Shown: positions 35,307 through 43,225 of the stretch, one piece after another | How positions within the stretch are numbered: position 1 is the first letter of the stretch | Layout of the letters: each line of letters opens with the position of its first letter | From: a bacterium | Lineage (GTDB): Bacteria; Krumholzibacteriota; Krumholzibacteriia; LZORAL124-64-63 | Assembly (NCBI GenBank): GCA_020049465.1 | Contig: JAIFKS010000076.1 | Span: forward strand, 1-62,928 | Length of the DNA: 62,928 bases | Direction of reading: 5' to 3' | Translations under genes and position numbers: made by a program | The notes under the pieces: generated by a model | The model's database searches: none | The model's input: only the letters and a program-made list of their open reading frames with translations | Told to the model about the DNA's origin: nothing

Positions 35307-36008
35307 ATGATGACCCGCGCGGTGCCGGCCTCGGTGGTGCTGCACGCGTTGGCGTTCGCGGCGCTGCTGCTGTGGGGTGACCGTGTCACCACCCAGGAGG
35401 CCCATGTCCCGAGCGTGATCGCGGTGCGCCTGGTCGAGTCGCCCGTGCGCGAAGCGCAGTCGGCGCCGCCGGCGCCGGAAGTGAAGGCGGAGCCCGAGCC
35501 CGAGCCGGAGCCCATCAAGCCGGACGTCGTCCGGCCGCCGAAGGATGTGCCTCGCGAGAAACCGAAAGAGAAGGCGAAGGACAAACCGAAACCGGTGGTG
35601 ACACCGCCGTCGACCGCCACCGGGCCGCCCAAACCCGAGGCCGGCGTCAAGGGCACCACGACCGGCGCCGCGGCGGGTCTCACCGGTCCGGCCGTGAGCG
35701 GCACCGACAGCGACTTCCCGTTCGCCTGGTATCTGCAGGCGGTGGAGAGCAAGGTCGTGGCCAACTGGAAGCCGCGGCAACTGGGCTTCGGTCAGCGGGC
35801 CGTGGTTTCCTGCAGCGTGCATTTCGTGATCAACCGCTCCGGCGTGGTGTCCCAGGCGCGTCTGGTGCGCAACAGCGGTCTGGGCGTTTTCGACCGTGAG
35901 GCGCTGCGGGCGGTGCAGACCACGCGGTTGCCGCCCCTGCCGCCCCAGTACCGGGGCAACGACCTGGGCGTCACTTTCGACTTCAACCTGGAGCCTGGTT
36001 CCCAATGA
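35307..36008 (+). CDS. tolA: TolA/TonB-like energy-transducing protein
   Basis: This 233-residue protein links the TolQR motor to outer-membrane partners. It has one N-terminal membrane anchor (ASVVLHALAFAALLLWG). A long, charged and proline-rich linker follows (EPEPEPEPIKPD, then REKPKEKAKDKPKP), typical of TonB or TolA. The C-terminal domain is of the TonB/TolA fold (VVANWKPRQLGFGQRAVVSC and VSQARLVRNSGLGVFDREAL, then AVQTTRLPPLP). Position between tolR and tolB suggests the TolA role, though the C-terminal fold looks more TonB-like. It overlaps tolB by four bases. Confidence 0.85.
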   Translation: MMTRAVPASVVLHALAFAALLLWGDRVTTQEAHVPSVIAVRLVESPVREAQSAPPAPEVKAEPEPEPEPIKPDVVRPPKDVPREKPKEKAKDKPKPVVTPPSTATGPPKPEAGVKGTTTGAAAGLTGPAVSGTDSDFPFAWYLQAVESKVVANWKPRQLGFGQRAVVSCSVHFVINRSGVVSQARLVRNSGLGVFDREALRAVQTTRLPPLPPQYRGNDLGVTFDFNLEPGSQ

Positions 36009-37231
36009 CGAGATTGCTGAAGTTTGCGTTCCTCGCTGCCGCGCTGGCGATCGTGACCGCGCCCGCCCCGGCGGTGGCGCAGGGTGGCCGGGCCGAGGTC
36101 GAGATCGACCACACAGCCAAGGCCGTCCTGAAGACCGACCTGCGGATGGGCGACTTCCGCGCGCTGTCCGACGGGAAGGAGGTCCAGGAGACGGCAGCCC
36201 GCCTGCGGGAGATCGTGGCGAACGATCTGCTCCTCAGCGGCCTGTTCCGGGTCGGGGGCAACGGTTTCAAGCCGGCCGAACTCCCGTTCAGCTGGACGAT
36301 CGACGCGACGGTCGAAGCGACGGCCGGCGGAGGGCCGGTGACCGTGAATCTGAATCTCCTGACCTGGCCCGACCGCCAGCTGGTGCTGACCAAGCGGTAC
36401 CGCCCGGGGCCCGATCAGGTGCGCACCACGGCGCATCACTTCGCCGACGAGGTCGTGCGGACGGCCGTCGGCAGCGAAGGCATCGCCCTGACCCGCATCG
36501 CTTTTTCGCGAGGCCGCGGGGACCGGCGGGATATCTTCGTGGTGGACTACGACGGAGAGGGGCTGCTGCGCCTGACGGCCAACCGGACGCTGAACCTGTG
36601 CCCGGACTGGTCGCCCGACGGCGCGGAAACAGCTTCGGGGCAGGTCAAGCAGGTCATCGCCATGGAAGGGCTGAACCTGGGCGCGGACTGGAGTCCGGAC
36701 GGCAAGGAACTGCTGATCTCCCTGTCCAAGGGTGGGGATCCGGAGATCTACCGGATCACCCCGGAAGGGAAGATCATCAAGCGGCTGACGGTCTCGCCGG
36801 CCATCGAAATCAGCCCCAGCTGGGCTCCGAACGGCCGGGAACTGGTTTTTACCAGTGACAGCAGCGGCACCCCGCAGTTATATATGATCGACCGCGAGGG
36901 AGCCGGAAAGCGGCGGGTGACCTTCGAGGGTAAATACAACGATTCGGCCACCCTATCGCCCAATGGCGAGTGGCTGGCGTATGCGGCGCGCGAGGACGTC
37001 GTGACCCAGATCATCGTGATGCGCCCGGGCGGGGAAGACCGCCGGGTGGTCACCGATGCCTCGTGGCGCAATTGCGAAGACCCCAGCTGGGCGCCGGACG
37101 GCCGCCATCTGGTCTTCGCCTCGGACCGGACGGGCGCGTCCAAGCTGTATGTGTACGATGTGGTGGAAGGCGGCTTCCGCCAACTCACATTCGGGAATGA
37201 CCCCGATATCACCCCTGCCTGGTCCCACTAG
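36005..37231 (+). CDS. tolB: Periplasmic beta-propeller protein TolB
   Basis: TolB binds Pal and transmits Tol energy to the outer membrane. The 408-residue protein has a signal peptide (ending APAVAQGG), an N-terminal alpha/beta domain (ARLREIVANDLLLSGLFRV), and a C-terminal six-bladed propeller. WD40-like blades repeat the phrase SWAPNGRELVFTSD with variations (for example DWSPDGKELLIS and SWAPDGRHLVFASD). Adjacency to pal confirms the call. The start overlaps the previous stop. Confidence 0.95.
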   Translation: MTRLLKFAFLAAALAIVTAPAPAVAQGGRAEVEIDHTAKAVLKTDLRMGDFRALSDGKEVQETAARLREIVANDLLLSGLFRVGGNGFKPAELPFSWTIDATVEATAGGGPVTVNLNLLTWPDRQLVLTKRYRPGPDQVRTTAHHFADEVVRTAVGSEGIALTRIAFSRGRGDRRDIFVVDYDGEGLLRLTANRTLNLCPDWSPDGAETASGQVKQVIAMEGLNLGADWSPDGKELLISLSKGGDPEIYRITPEGKIIKRLTVSPAIEISPSWAPNGRELVFTSDSSGTPQLYMIDREGAGKRRVTFEGKYNDSATLSPNGEWLAYAAREDVVTQIIVMRPGGEDRRVVTDASWRNCEDPSWAPDGRHLVFASDRTGASKLYVYDVVEGGFRQLTFGNDPDITPAWSH

Positions 37232-37261
37232 CCGGCGGGTCAACAACAAGGAGTGTTAAGC

Positions 37262-37795
37262 ATGAAGAAGAGTTCGTTGTCCAGACTCATGTTGGTCGTG
37301 TGCGTGTGCGCGCTGGCGTTGGCCGCTCTCGGCGGTTGCAGCAAGAAGCCGGCCGTCGTGACCGCGCCCGCGCCGGTCGAGCAGGTCGCCGAGCCCATCG
37401 CCGAAGCGCCCAAGCCCGAGCCCGTGGAGCCCGCCGGCCCCGACTACGCGAACCTGGATCCGTCGCAGTACGGCATCGAGGACGTGTTCTTCTCCTACGA
37501 CCAGTACGACCTGGGCGATGTCTCGATGGGTGTGCTCTCCAAGAACGCGCGCATCCTGAAGGAAGCCGGCGTGACGCTCATGGTGGCCGGTCATTGCGAC
37601 GAGCGCGGCACCATCGAGTACAACCTGGCCCTGGGCGAGAAGCGCGCCAAGGCCGCCCGTGACTACCTGGTCAGCCTGGGCGTGCCCGCCGGCAGCCTGA
37701 AGGTCACGAGCTACGGAGAGAGCCGTCCGTTCTCGAACGGCCACACCGAGAACGATTGGGCCCAGAACCGCCGGGCCCACTTCGAGCGCCCGTAG
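37262..37795 (+). CDS. pal: Peptidoglycan-associated lipoprotein Pal
   Basis: Pal anchors the outer membrane to peptidoglycan. The 177-residue protein has a lipobox (LAALGGC), an alanine/proline-rich tether and an OmpA-like domain. That domain contains the peptidoglycan-contact motif GHCDERGTIEYNLALGEKRA and SYGESRP. The first part of that motif is the Pal signature (HCDERGT.EYN). The ATG at 37262 has an AAGGAG site nine bases upstream. Confidence 0.96.
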   Translation: MKKSSLSRLMLVVCVCALALAALGGCSKKPAVVTAPAPVEQVAEPIAEAPKPEPVEPAGPDYANLDPSQYGIEDVFFSYDQYDLGDVSMGVLSKNARILKEAGVTLMVAGHCDERGTIEYNLALGEKRAKAARDYLVSLGVPAGSLKVTSYGESRPFSNGHTENDWAQNRRAHFERP

Positions 37796-37813
37796 CGAGA
37801 AAGGCGAGGCGCG

Positions 37814-38590
37814 ATGCCCAGGCTCGTGCACGCATGCGGTCTGGTGATGCTGGCGGGGCTCATCCTGGTTTCAGGGTGCGCCCCGCAGTTGAACCGGATC
37901 GAGACCGCGGTTCAGGACAACCGCGATCAGATGGCGCGGATGCAGGCGGAGAACAAGCGTCTCGTTCAGGAGATGCAGGCTCTCAACCAGCTCATGCGCA
38001 TGGACAAGGACGCCGGCGACGAGACGTCGGCGATGCGCCTGACGAAACTGAGTCAGGTTTCCTCACGTTTGGATCAACTCATGCAGAAACTGGACGACAA
38101 TGCCCAGTACATGCGTGAGCTTTCGGCCCGGGTGGACCTGCTGGCGACGCGGCAGGGCATCCCGACGCTCGGGGAGTACAAACCGCCCCAGGGCGGTGCC
38201 GGCGCCGAGACGATGCCGGAAGAGGGGCGTTCGATCTTCGCCGCGGCCGAGCTGGACCGCACGCGCGGGAACAACGATCTGGCCCGGCAGGGCTACGAGG
38301 AGTTCCTGCAGCGGTTCGGCAAGAGCGAGGCGGCCGACGATGCGCTGTACCGGCTCGGGGACCTGGCCTACGCCGATGGCGACCATGCCGGGGCGGTGAA
38401 GCATTTCGAGGATCTCCTCAAGCGCTTCCCGGCCAGCGACTGGCTGCCGGCGGCGATGTACAAGAGCAGGGCCAGCTATCTGGCGCTGGGACGCAAGCAG
38501 GACGCCTGGAAGATGGGGGGCGACCTTCTGGCCCGGTTCCCGGCGTCGGACGAAGCCGCCCTGCTGAAGGAAGAAACCGGCAAGCCTTAA
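37814..38590 (+). CDS. cpoB: CpoB/YbgF-like envelope coordinator lipoprotein
   Basis: CpoB (YbgF) coordinates peptidoglycan synthesis with outer-membrane constriction. The 258-residue protein has a lipobox (LILVSGC), unlike E. coli CpoB, which is a soluble periplasmic protein. A coiled coil follows (AVQDNRDQMARMQAENKRLV). The C-terminal TPR part carries AAELDRTRGNNDLARQGYEE and EAADDALYRLGDLAYADGDH. The layout matches the usual tol-pal final gene. The lipid anchor is a variation worth noting. Confidence 0.88.
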   Translation: MPRLVHACGLVMLAGLILVSGCAPQLNRIETAVQDNRDQMARMQAENKRLVQEMQALNQLMRMDKDAGDETSAMRLTKLSQVSSRLDQLMQKLDDNAQYMRELSARVDLLATRQGIPTLGEYKPPQGGAGAETMPEEGRSIFAAAELDRTRGNNDLARQGYEEFLQRFGKSEAADDALYRLGDLAYADGDHAGAVKHFEDLLKRFPASDWLPAAMYKSRASYLALGRKQDAWKMGGDLLARFPASDEAALLKEETGKP

Positions 38591-38626
38591 GAGACGGCCG
38601 CCGCGGCGGTCCGGGGAGTGATCACG

Positions 38627-38956
38627 GTGCCCAAGTTCTCGGTCCTGAAGTTGGCGCGCGGCCTGTCGCAGGTGTTCCGCCCGGTGGAGCTCACGGACAT
38701 CGATGGCCGTTACCACGCCTTCATCGTGCGCTACAGCGGCGACTACATCACGCACGCCCACGACAAGGATGAATTCGTCTACATCCTCGAGGGTTCGCTG
38801 GTGGTCGAGATGGAAGGGCGCGAGATCGAAGTGCGGCAGGGCGAAGCCCTGCTGGTGCCGGCCGGTGTCAAGCACCGGCCGCGGTGCCGGAACAATGCCC
38901 TGGGCCTGGTCGTCGAGACCAAGGGGCTGCAGAAGCAGATGGACCCCCAGGTCTGA
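38627..38956 (+). CDS. Cupin-2 family protein
   Basis: This 109-residue protein has the small single-domain cupin fold. The two metal-binding motifs are THAHDKDEFVYILEG (HxH and Glu) and LLVPAGVKHRPR (His). It may bind a metal ion and a small ligand, but no substrate can be named. The GTG at 38627 has a GGGGAG site eight bases upstream and is preferred over the GTG at 38618. It follows cpoB in the same direction, 36 bases after its stop, with no terminator between them. Confidence 0.85.
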   Translation: MPKFSVLKLARGLSQVFRPVELTDIDGRYHAFIVRYSGDYITHAHDKDEFVYILEGSLVVEMEGREIEVRQGEALLVPAGVKHRPRCRNNALGLVVETKGLQKQMDPQV

Positions 38957-38991
38957 TCATTCCCGGACTTCCACGGGACTCCGGAACGTTC

Positions 38992-39017
38992 GAAGGGCGG
39001 CCTCCTGGCCGCCCTTC
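38992..39017. terminator. Hairpin between convergent cupin and fbp genes
   Basis: A perfect 11-bp stem (GAAGGGCGGCC at 38992-39002 pairs with GGCCGCCCTTC at 39007-39017) closes a TCCT loop. It lies 35 bases after the cupin stop and 26 bases before the end of fbp. No T run follows on either strand, so it may act as a weak bidirectional terminator or mRNA-end stabiliser. Confidence 0.65.
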
Positions 39018-39043
39018 TGCATGCGAACCGGGGCCCGCCCGTC

Positions 39044-40069
39044 TCAGCGCTGGACACCGGACAGCATCTTCTCGATCCACATCACGTCGTCACGGCTGCC
39101 GATGTACAAGGGCACGCGCATGTGCAGCTGGTCGGGTGTGATGTCCAGGATGGGGCCCCGGCCGTCGCTGGCGTAGCCGCCGGCGTTTTCGACCACCAGG
39201 GCCAGCGGGGCCGCTTCGCACATCAGACGGAGCTTGCCGCCCGGCTTGTCCGCCGTGGGCGGATAGAGGAAGACGCCGCCGTAGAGGAGATTGCGGTGGA
39301 AGTCGGCCACCAGCGAGCCGATGTACCGCGACGTCTTGCCGCCGGCGCTGCCGCGGCCGCTGTCGCGTCCGTATTTGAGCTGCCGGACCGTCTCGCGCAC
39401 CGGCTCGGACCATGTCGGCTCGTTGCCTTCGTTCACCGAGTAGATGCCGCCGACGAACGGCGTGGTGATGTTCTCGTGGCTGAGCAGGAATTCGCCGATA
39501 CTCGGGTCGAGCGTGAAGCCGTGCACGCCATGGCCCGCCGTGTAGACGAGCATGGTGCTCGAACCGTAGATGACATAGCCGGAGGCCACGAGTTGCCGGC
39601 CGGGCTGCAGAAGATCGGCGGGGCCGACCTTGTTCAGCAGCGAGCGGCGCTTCCAGATGCCGAAGATGGTGCCGACCGAAACATTGGCGTCGATGTTCGA
39701 GCTGCCGTCGAGCGGGTCGAAGATCACGACGTAGTTGTGCGAGCCCGGGCCGACATCGTTGAAAATGGGTTCGGCGAGTTCTTCGCTGCCCATGATGCAG
39801 ACCTGGCCACGGGTGCCCAGGCACTTCAGGAACACGGCGTTGGCATAGTCGTCCAGCTTCTGGACGGTCTCGCCCTGCACGTTCGATTCGCCGGTGGCGC
39901 CGAGGATGTCGACCAGCCCCGCCTTGTTCACTTCGCGGCTGACGATCTTGGCGGCGAAGGTGATGTCGTTCAGCAGGCCGGTGAAGTCGCCGCTGGCCGC
40001 CGGATGCAGCTTCTGCAGATCGAGGATGTGGGACTCGATGGTCTGGAGGATGCGCGGAGTGTTGGTCAT
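39044..40069 (-). CDS. fbp: Fructose-1,6-bisphosphatase, class I
   Basis: The enzyme hydrolyses fructose 1,6-bisphosphate in gluconeogenesis, using magnesium. The 341-residue protein has the diagnostic FDPLDGSSNIDANVSVGTIF (metal-binding DPLDGSSNID). The N-terminal part carries HPAASGDFTGLLNDITFAAK, and CEAAPLALVVENAGGYASD is near the C-terminus, as in class I enzymes. The ATG at 40069 is preceded by AGGAACC. It is transcribed away from the pruA-type gene. Its presence indicates sugar synthesis from smaller carbon compounds. Confidence 0.95.
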   Translation of the reverse strand: MTNTPRILQTIESHILDLQKLHPAASGDFTGLLNDITFAAKIVSREVNKAGLVDILGATGESNVQGETVQKLDDYANAVFLKCLGTRGQVCIMGSEELAEPIFNDVGPGSHNYVVIFDPLDGSSNIDANVSVGTIFGIWKRRSLLNKVGPADLLQPGRQLVASGYVIYGSSTMLVYTAGHGVHGFTLDPSIGEFLLSHENITTPFVGGIYSVNEGNEPTWSEPVRETVRQLKYGRDSGRGSAGGKTSRYIGSLVADFHRNLLYGGVFLYPPTADKPGGKLRLMCEAAPLALVVENAGGYASDGRGPILDITPDQLHMRVPLYIGSRDDVMWIEKMLSGVQR

Positions 40070-40147
40070 GGTTCCTGCCTGCTCATATTTCGTGTCGGGT
40101 CAGGGGACCGGCCGGCCCACGGACGGGTGTCCGAATATGCTGAATCC

Positions 40148-40175
40148 ATTGTAACACCTTGCCACCAAACAACAA
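40148..40175 (-). promoter_or_regulatory. Candidate promoter for fbp
   Basis: On the minus strand, TTGTTG (40170-40175) and TACAAT (40148-40153) are 16 bases apart, giving a leader of about 70 bases before the fbp ATG. The TACAAT box is the same as that before the 33.5-kb gene. Confidence 0.5.
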
Positions 40176-40264
40176 CCATCTTCTTGCGCGATGTCGGCCC
40201 GTTTGCCATCGTGGCGTCAATACCACGGGCACCACGCAGGCCCCGTACCCCCGGAGGCGACAGC

Positions 40265-41899
40265 ATGTCCGACGTCATGTTCACGATCCCGGATCCCCGC
40301 AATGAACCGGTCCTCGGCTATCTGCAGGGTTCACCCGAAAAGGCCGAACTGAAGGCCGCGCTCAAGAAGATGGCCGCCACCCAGGTGGAGATCCCCCTGT
40401 TCATCGACGGGCAGGAAGTCCGCACCGGCCGGATGGCCGACTGCGTGATGCCGCACCGCCACGCCCACAAGCTGGGTGTCTATCACAAGGCCGAGTCGCA
40501 GGAAGTGAAGGCCGCGATCAAGGCGGCCGAGAAGGCCCGGCCGGGCTGGGCGGCCATGCCGTTCCAGCAGCGCGCCGCCATCCTCCTGAAGGCAGCCGAA
40601 CTGCTGGCCGGCCGCCGCCGCGCGCTGCTGAACGCGGCGACGATGCTGGGGCAGAGCAAGACCGCGTTCCAGGCCGAGATCGATTCCGCCGCCGAACTGA
40701 TCGACTTCTGGCGCTACAACCCGTACTTCGCGCAGCAGATCATGCGCGAGCAGCCGCGCAGCGCGCCGGGCGTCTGGAATTCGCTCGAGCAACGCCCGCT
40801 CGACGGCTTCGTGTTCGCGGTGACGCCGTTCAACTTCACCAGCATCGCCGGCAACCTGCCGACAGCGCCGGTGCTCATGGGCAACACCGTCGTCTGGAAG
40901 CCCGCGTCCAGTTCGGTGCTCAGCGGCTGGGTCATCCTGCAGATCCTCCGCGAGGCCGGGCTGCCCGACGGCGTGATCAACTTCGTGCCCGGCAGCGGCG
41001 GCCAGGTCGGCAACCCGGTGATGGCGGCGCCCGAACTGGGCGGTGTTCATTTCACGGGCTCGACCGGCGTCTTCCACGACATGTGGCGGACCATCGGCGG
41101 CAACATACACAACTACCGCTGCTACCCGCGTCTGGTCGGCGAGACCGGCGGCAAGGACTTCATCTTCGCGCACCCCAGTGCGGACGTGGAATCGCTGGTG
41201 ACGGCGATGGTCCGCGGCGCCTTCGAGTACCAGGGCCAGAAATGCAGCGCCGCCAGCCGCGCCTACATCCCGCAGAGCCTGTGGCCGCAGGTCAAGGAGC
41301 GCCTGGTGGCCGATGTGAAATCGATCGCCATGGGTGACGTGACCGACTTCCGCACCTTCATGGGCGCGGTCATCGACCAGGGCGCCTTCGACACGATCAA
41401 GGGCTTCATCGATCGCGCGAAGAAGGCGAAGGGCAAGGCGAAGATCCTCGTCGGCGGCGGGTGCGACGCATCGACGGGCTACTTCATCGAGCCGACGGTG
41501 ATCGAAGCGCTGGATCCGCTGTACGAGTCGATGGTGGAAGAGATCTTCGGGCCGGTGCTGACGCTGCACGTCTACGCGGACAAGGATTTCGCGAAGATGC
41601 TGAAGATCTGCGACCGCTCGGCGACCTACGCCCTGACCGGGGCGATCTTCGCGCAGGACCGCGCCGTGATCATCCGGATGAAGGACGAACTGCAGGGCGC
41701 CGCCGGCAATTTCTACATCAACGACAAGCCCACCGGGGCGGTCGTCGGGCACCAGCCCTTCGGCGGCAGCCGGGCTTCCGGGACGAACGACAAGGCCGGC
41801 AGCTACCTCAACCTGCTGCGGTGGGTGAGCCCGCGTTCGGTCAAGGAGACGTTTGACCCGCCCCGCGCATATCCGTATCCCTACATGTCCGACCGGTAG
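40265..41899 (+). CDS. pruA: L-glutamate gamma-semialdehyde (P5C) dehydrogenase
   Basis: The enzyme oxidises glutamate semialdehyde (P5C) to glutamate in proline breakdown, with NAD. The 544-residue length fits the ALDH4 type. The catalytic cysteine lies in YQGQKCSAASRAYIP, the general-base glutamate region is VGETGGKDFIFAHP, and the EEIFGPVLTLHVY stretch is typical. The C-terminal GTNDKAGSYLNLLRWVSPRS is a hallmark of this subfamily. The ATG at 40265 has a GGAGG site. No proline dehydrogenase gene lies beside it here. Confidence 0.92.
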   Translation: MSDVMFTIPDPRNEPVLGYLQGSPEKAELKAALKKMAATQVEIPLFIDGQEVRTGRMADCVMPHRHAHKLGVYHKAESQEVKAAIKAAEKARPGWAAMPFQQRAAILLKAAELLAGRRRALLNAATMLGQSKTAFQAEIDSAAELIDFWRYNPYFAQQIMREQPRSAPGVWNSLEQRPLDGFVFAVTPFNFTSIAGNLPTAPVLMGNTVVWKPASSSVLSGWVILQILREAGLPDGVINFVPGSGGQVGNPVMAAPELGGVHFTGSTGVFHDMWRTIGGNIHNYRCYPRLVGETGGKDFIFAHPSADVESLVTAMVRGAFEYQGQKCSAASRAYIPQSLWPQVKERLVADVKSIAMGDVTDFRTFMGAVIDQGAFDTIKGFIDRAKKAKGKAKILVGGGCDASTGYFIEPTVIEALDPLYESMVEEIFGPVLTLHVYADKDFAKMLKICDRSATYALTGAIFAQDRAVIIRMKDELQGAAGNFYINDKPTGAVVGHQPFGGSRASGTNDKAGSYLNLLRWVSPRSVKETFDPPRAYPYPYMSDR

Positions 41900-41938
41900 C
41901 CGCACCGCAGACGCGGCGGCCGGGCTGGGCGAACAAGG

Positions 41939-41972
41939 CGAGGGGCGGCATTCTGCCGTCCCTCGTTGTTTT
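41939..41972. terminator. Terminator between pruA and the tRNA-Leu gene
   Basis: A 12-bp stem with one G-U pair (CGAGGGGCGGCA at 41939-41950 and TGCCGTCCCTCG at 41954-41965) closes a TTC loop and is followed on the plus strand by TTGTTTTG. It ends pruA transcription, and the same hairpin lies downstream of the minus-strand tRNA-Leu, so it may serve both. Confidence 0.8.
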
Positions 41973-41996
41973 GGGGCTGAGCGGGAGAAGGAAAGG

Positions 41997-42083
41997 TGGT
42001 GCCGGAGGTGGGGCTCGAACCCACACGTCCCGAAGGACACTGGATTTTGAGTCCAGCGCGTCTGCCAGTTCCACCACTCCGGC
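41997..42083 (-). tRNA. tRNA-Leu (anticodon CAA)
   Basis: On the minus strand the 87-base sequence folds into a tRNA with a long variable arm (GTGTCCTTCGGGACGT), as expected for leucine. The acceptor stem GCCGGAG pairs with CTCCGGC, the T-loop is GGTTCGAGCCC, and the anticodon loop CTCAAAA gives anticodon CAA (plus-strand 42047-42049), reading UUG codons. The 3' CCA is encoded (plus-strand 41997-41999). Confidence 0.97.
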
Positions 42084-42127
42084 ACCGAAGCGGGGCCGCT
42101 GCCGGGAAGGCAGCCGGCGACCGGGGC

Positions 42128-42156
42128 ATTTAACCGCCGGGGAGCCCGGAAGTCAA
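42128..42156 (-). promoter_or_regulatory. Promoter for tRNA-Leu
   Basis: On the minus strand TTGACT (42151-42156) and TTAAAT (42128-42133) are 17 bases apart, 45 bases upstream of the tRNA 5' end. Confidence 0.75.
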
Positions 42157-42170
42157 GGCGGGCGAAATGT

Positions 42171-42198
42171 TTGACAGTTCGGGCGCCGGTGCTATATT
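42171..42198 (+). promoter_or_regulatory. Promoter for tRNA-Ala
   Basis: A consensus TTGACA (42171-42176) and TATATT (42193-42198), 16 bases apart, lie 20 bases before the tRNA. It is divergent from the tRNA-Leu promoter, whose -35 is only 14 bases away. Confidence 0.88.
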
Positions 42199-42218
42199 TG
42201 CGCCCGGTCGCATCAGGT

Positions 42219-42294
42219 GGGGCCATAGCTCAGCTGGGAGAGCGCTTGACTGGCAGTCAAGAGGTCAGGGGTTCGATCCCCCTTGGCTCCACCA
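42219..42294 (+). tRNA. tRNA-Ala (anticodon GGC)
   Basis: The 76-base sequence has acceptor stem GGGGCCA/TGGCTCC, D-arm AGCTCAGCTGGGAGAGC, anticodon stem-loop CTTGA-CTGGCAG-TCAAG with anticodon GGC (42252-42254), and T-loop GGTTCGATCCC. The 3' CCA is encoded. Confidence 0.98.
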
Positions 42295-42312
42295 ACCAAA
42301 TGGAAGCGGGGC

Positions 42313-42345
42313 AACGATCTGCGGGAACGCGGGTCGTTTTCGTTT
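42313..42345 (+). terminator. Terminator after tRNA-Ala
   Basis: An 11-bp stem (AACGATCTGCG at 42313-42323 with CGCGGGTCGTT at 42328-42338, two G-U pairs) closes a GGAA tetraloop and is followed by TTCGTTTG. It lies 18 bases after the tRNA CCA end. Confidence 0.8.
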
Positions 42346-42465
42346 GAGGGCCGGTGGCGGCCGTTGGCACCGTTGGCCGTCATTGCCGGGGCTTTCGCTG
42401 GAGAAAGGGGTCGGCCCGTGGCGTCCGGCATTGCCGCGGACCCGGATCTCTGCAAGGATGGCCTC

Positions 42466-43173
42466 ATGCACACTCCGGAGCCCGCCCACGGCAACGAACC
42501 GTCGCCGCCCAGCCCGGCCTGGCGCGACCTCGCTATGCCCGCTATCACCCTCCTCGTCCTGGCCGGCGCCGCCCATGTGGCGGCGTCCCACTGGGAATCC
42601 TGGCAGCCCCGCCTGGCGGCGGTCGGCGCGGCCGCGCCGGCGCTGTACCTGCTTCTGTGGCTCGTTGTGGTCCCCTGCGGTTTCCCGGCCGCGGGTCTCG
42701 GCTTCTCGGCCGGGTTCCTGTTCGGCCCCTGGGCGGGGACGTCATGGGCGATCGTCGGCTTGCTGCTGTCCGGCGTTTTCATGCACCTGCTCGGCCGCAG
42801 GTGGCTGCGGCCGCGGGTAGCCCGTCTGGTCGCGACGCGGCCTCGTCTGGCGCCGCTGGAGCGTGCGGCGGCGCAGGGTGGAGTGCGGTTGCACCTTCTG
42901 GCCCGCCTTTCACCCTTGAACTACGCCATGGTGTGCTACACACTTGCCGCCGGCGGCGCGCGGCTGCGAACGTACCTGCTGGGGTTGCCCGGCGCGATGC
43001 CGGGCCTGGTTGCCTACGTCTGGCTGGGAGCGGCGGCGGCTCGGGGCGTGCGTGTGCAGGACGGCGCCGAATGGGTGCGCCTGACGGTGCCTCTGGTGGG
43101 AGGTCTGAGCCTGCTGGTGCTGGCTGTGGTCCTGGCGCGGTTCGCGCGCCGGACCTGGCGTGGTTCCGAATAG
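42466..43173 (+). CDS. TVP38/TMEM64 (VTT) family membrane protein
   Basis: This 235-residue inner-membrane protein belongs to the VTT/DedA-like superfamily, whose members act in lipid scrambling or transport. It has a short N-terminal segment (PAITLLVLAGAAHVAA), then a core including VPCGFPAAGLGFSAGFLFGP followed by WAGTSWAIVGLLLSGVF, the family's G-rich re-entrant region with the FG/P pattern. ARLSPLNYAMVCYTLAAGG and two more segments follow. The ATG at 42466 has AAGGA eight bases upstream; longer readings would start inside the tRNA. No role can be assigned beyond the family. Confidence 0.8.
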   Translation: MHTPEPAHGNEPSPPSPAWRDLAMPAITLLVLAGAAHVAASHWESWQPRLAAVGAAAPALYLLLWLVVVPCGFPAAGLGFSAGFLFGPWAGTSWAIVGLLLSGVFMHLLGRRWLRPRVARLVATRPRLAPLERAAAQGGVRLHLLARLSPLNYAMVCYTLAAGGARLRTYLLGLPGAMPGLVAYVWLGAAAARGVRVQDGAEWVRLTVPLVGGLSLLVLAVVLARFARRTWRGSE

Positions 43174-43225
43174 GGATACGGCCGGCGGCGGAAATGGCGC
43201 GGCCGTCAGGGATGGAGCACTGTCG

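Noticed and set aside
40070..40264. N-terminal extension of pruA upstream into the fbp gene
   Set aside because: The frame is open, but the extra residues are antisense to fbp. The ATG at 40265 has a GGAGG site and matches family length.
42283..42465. Longer VTT-protein start inside tRNA-Ala
   Set aside because: It would translate part of the tRNA gene and the terminator hairpin; the ATG at 42466 has a proper ribosome site.
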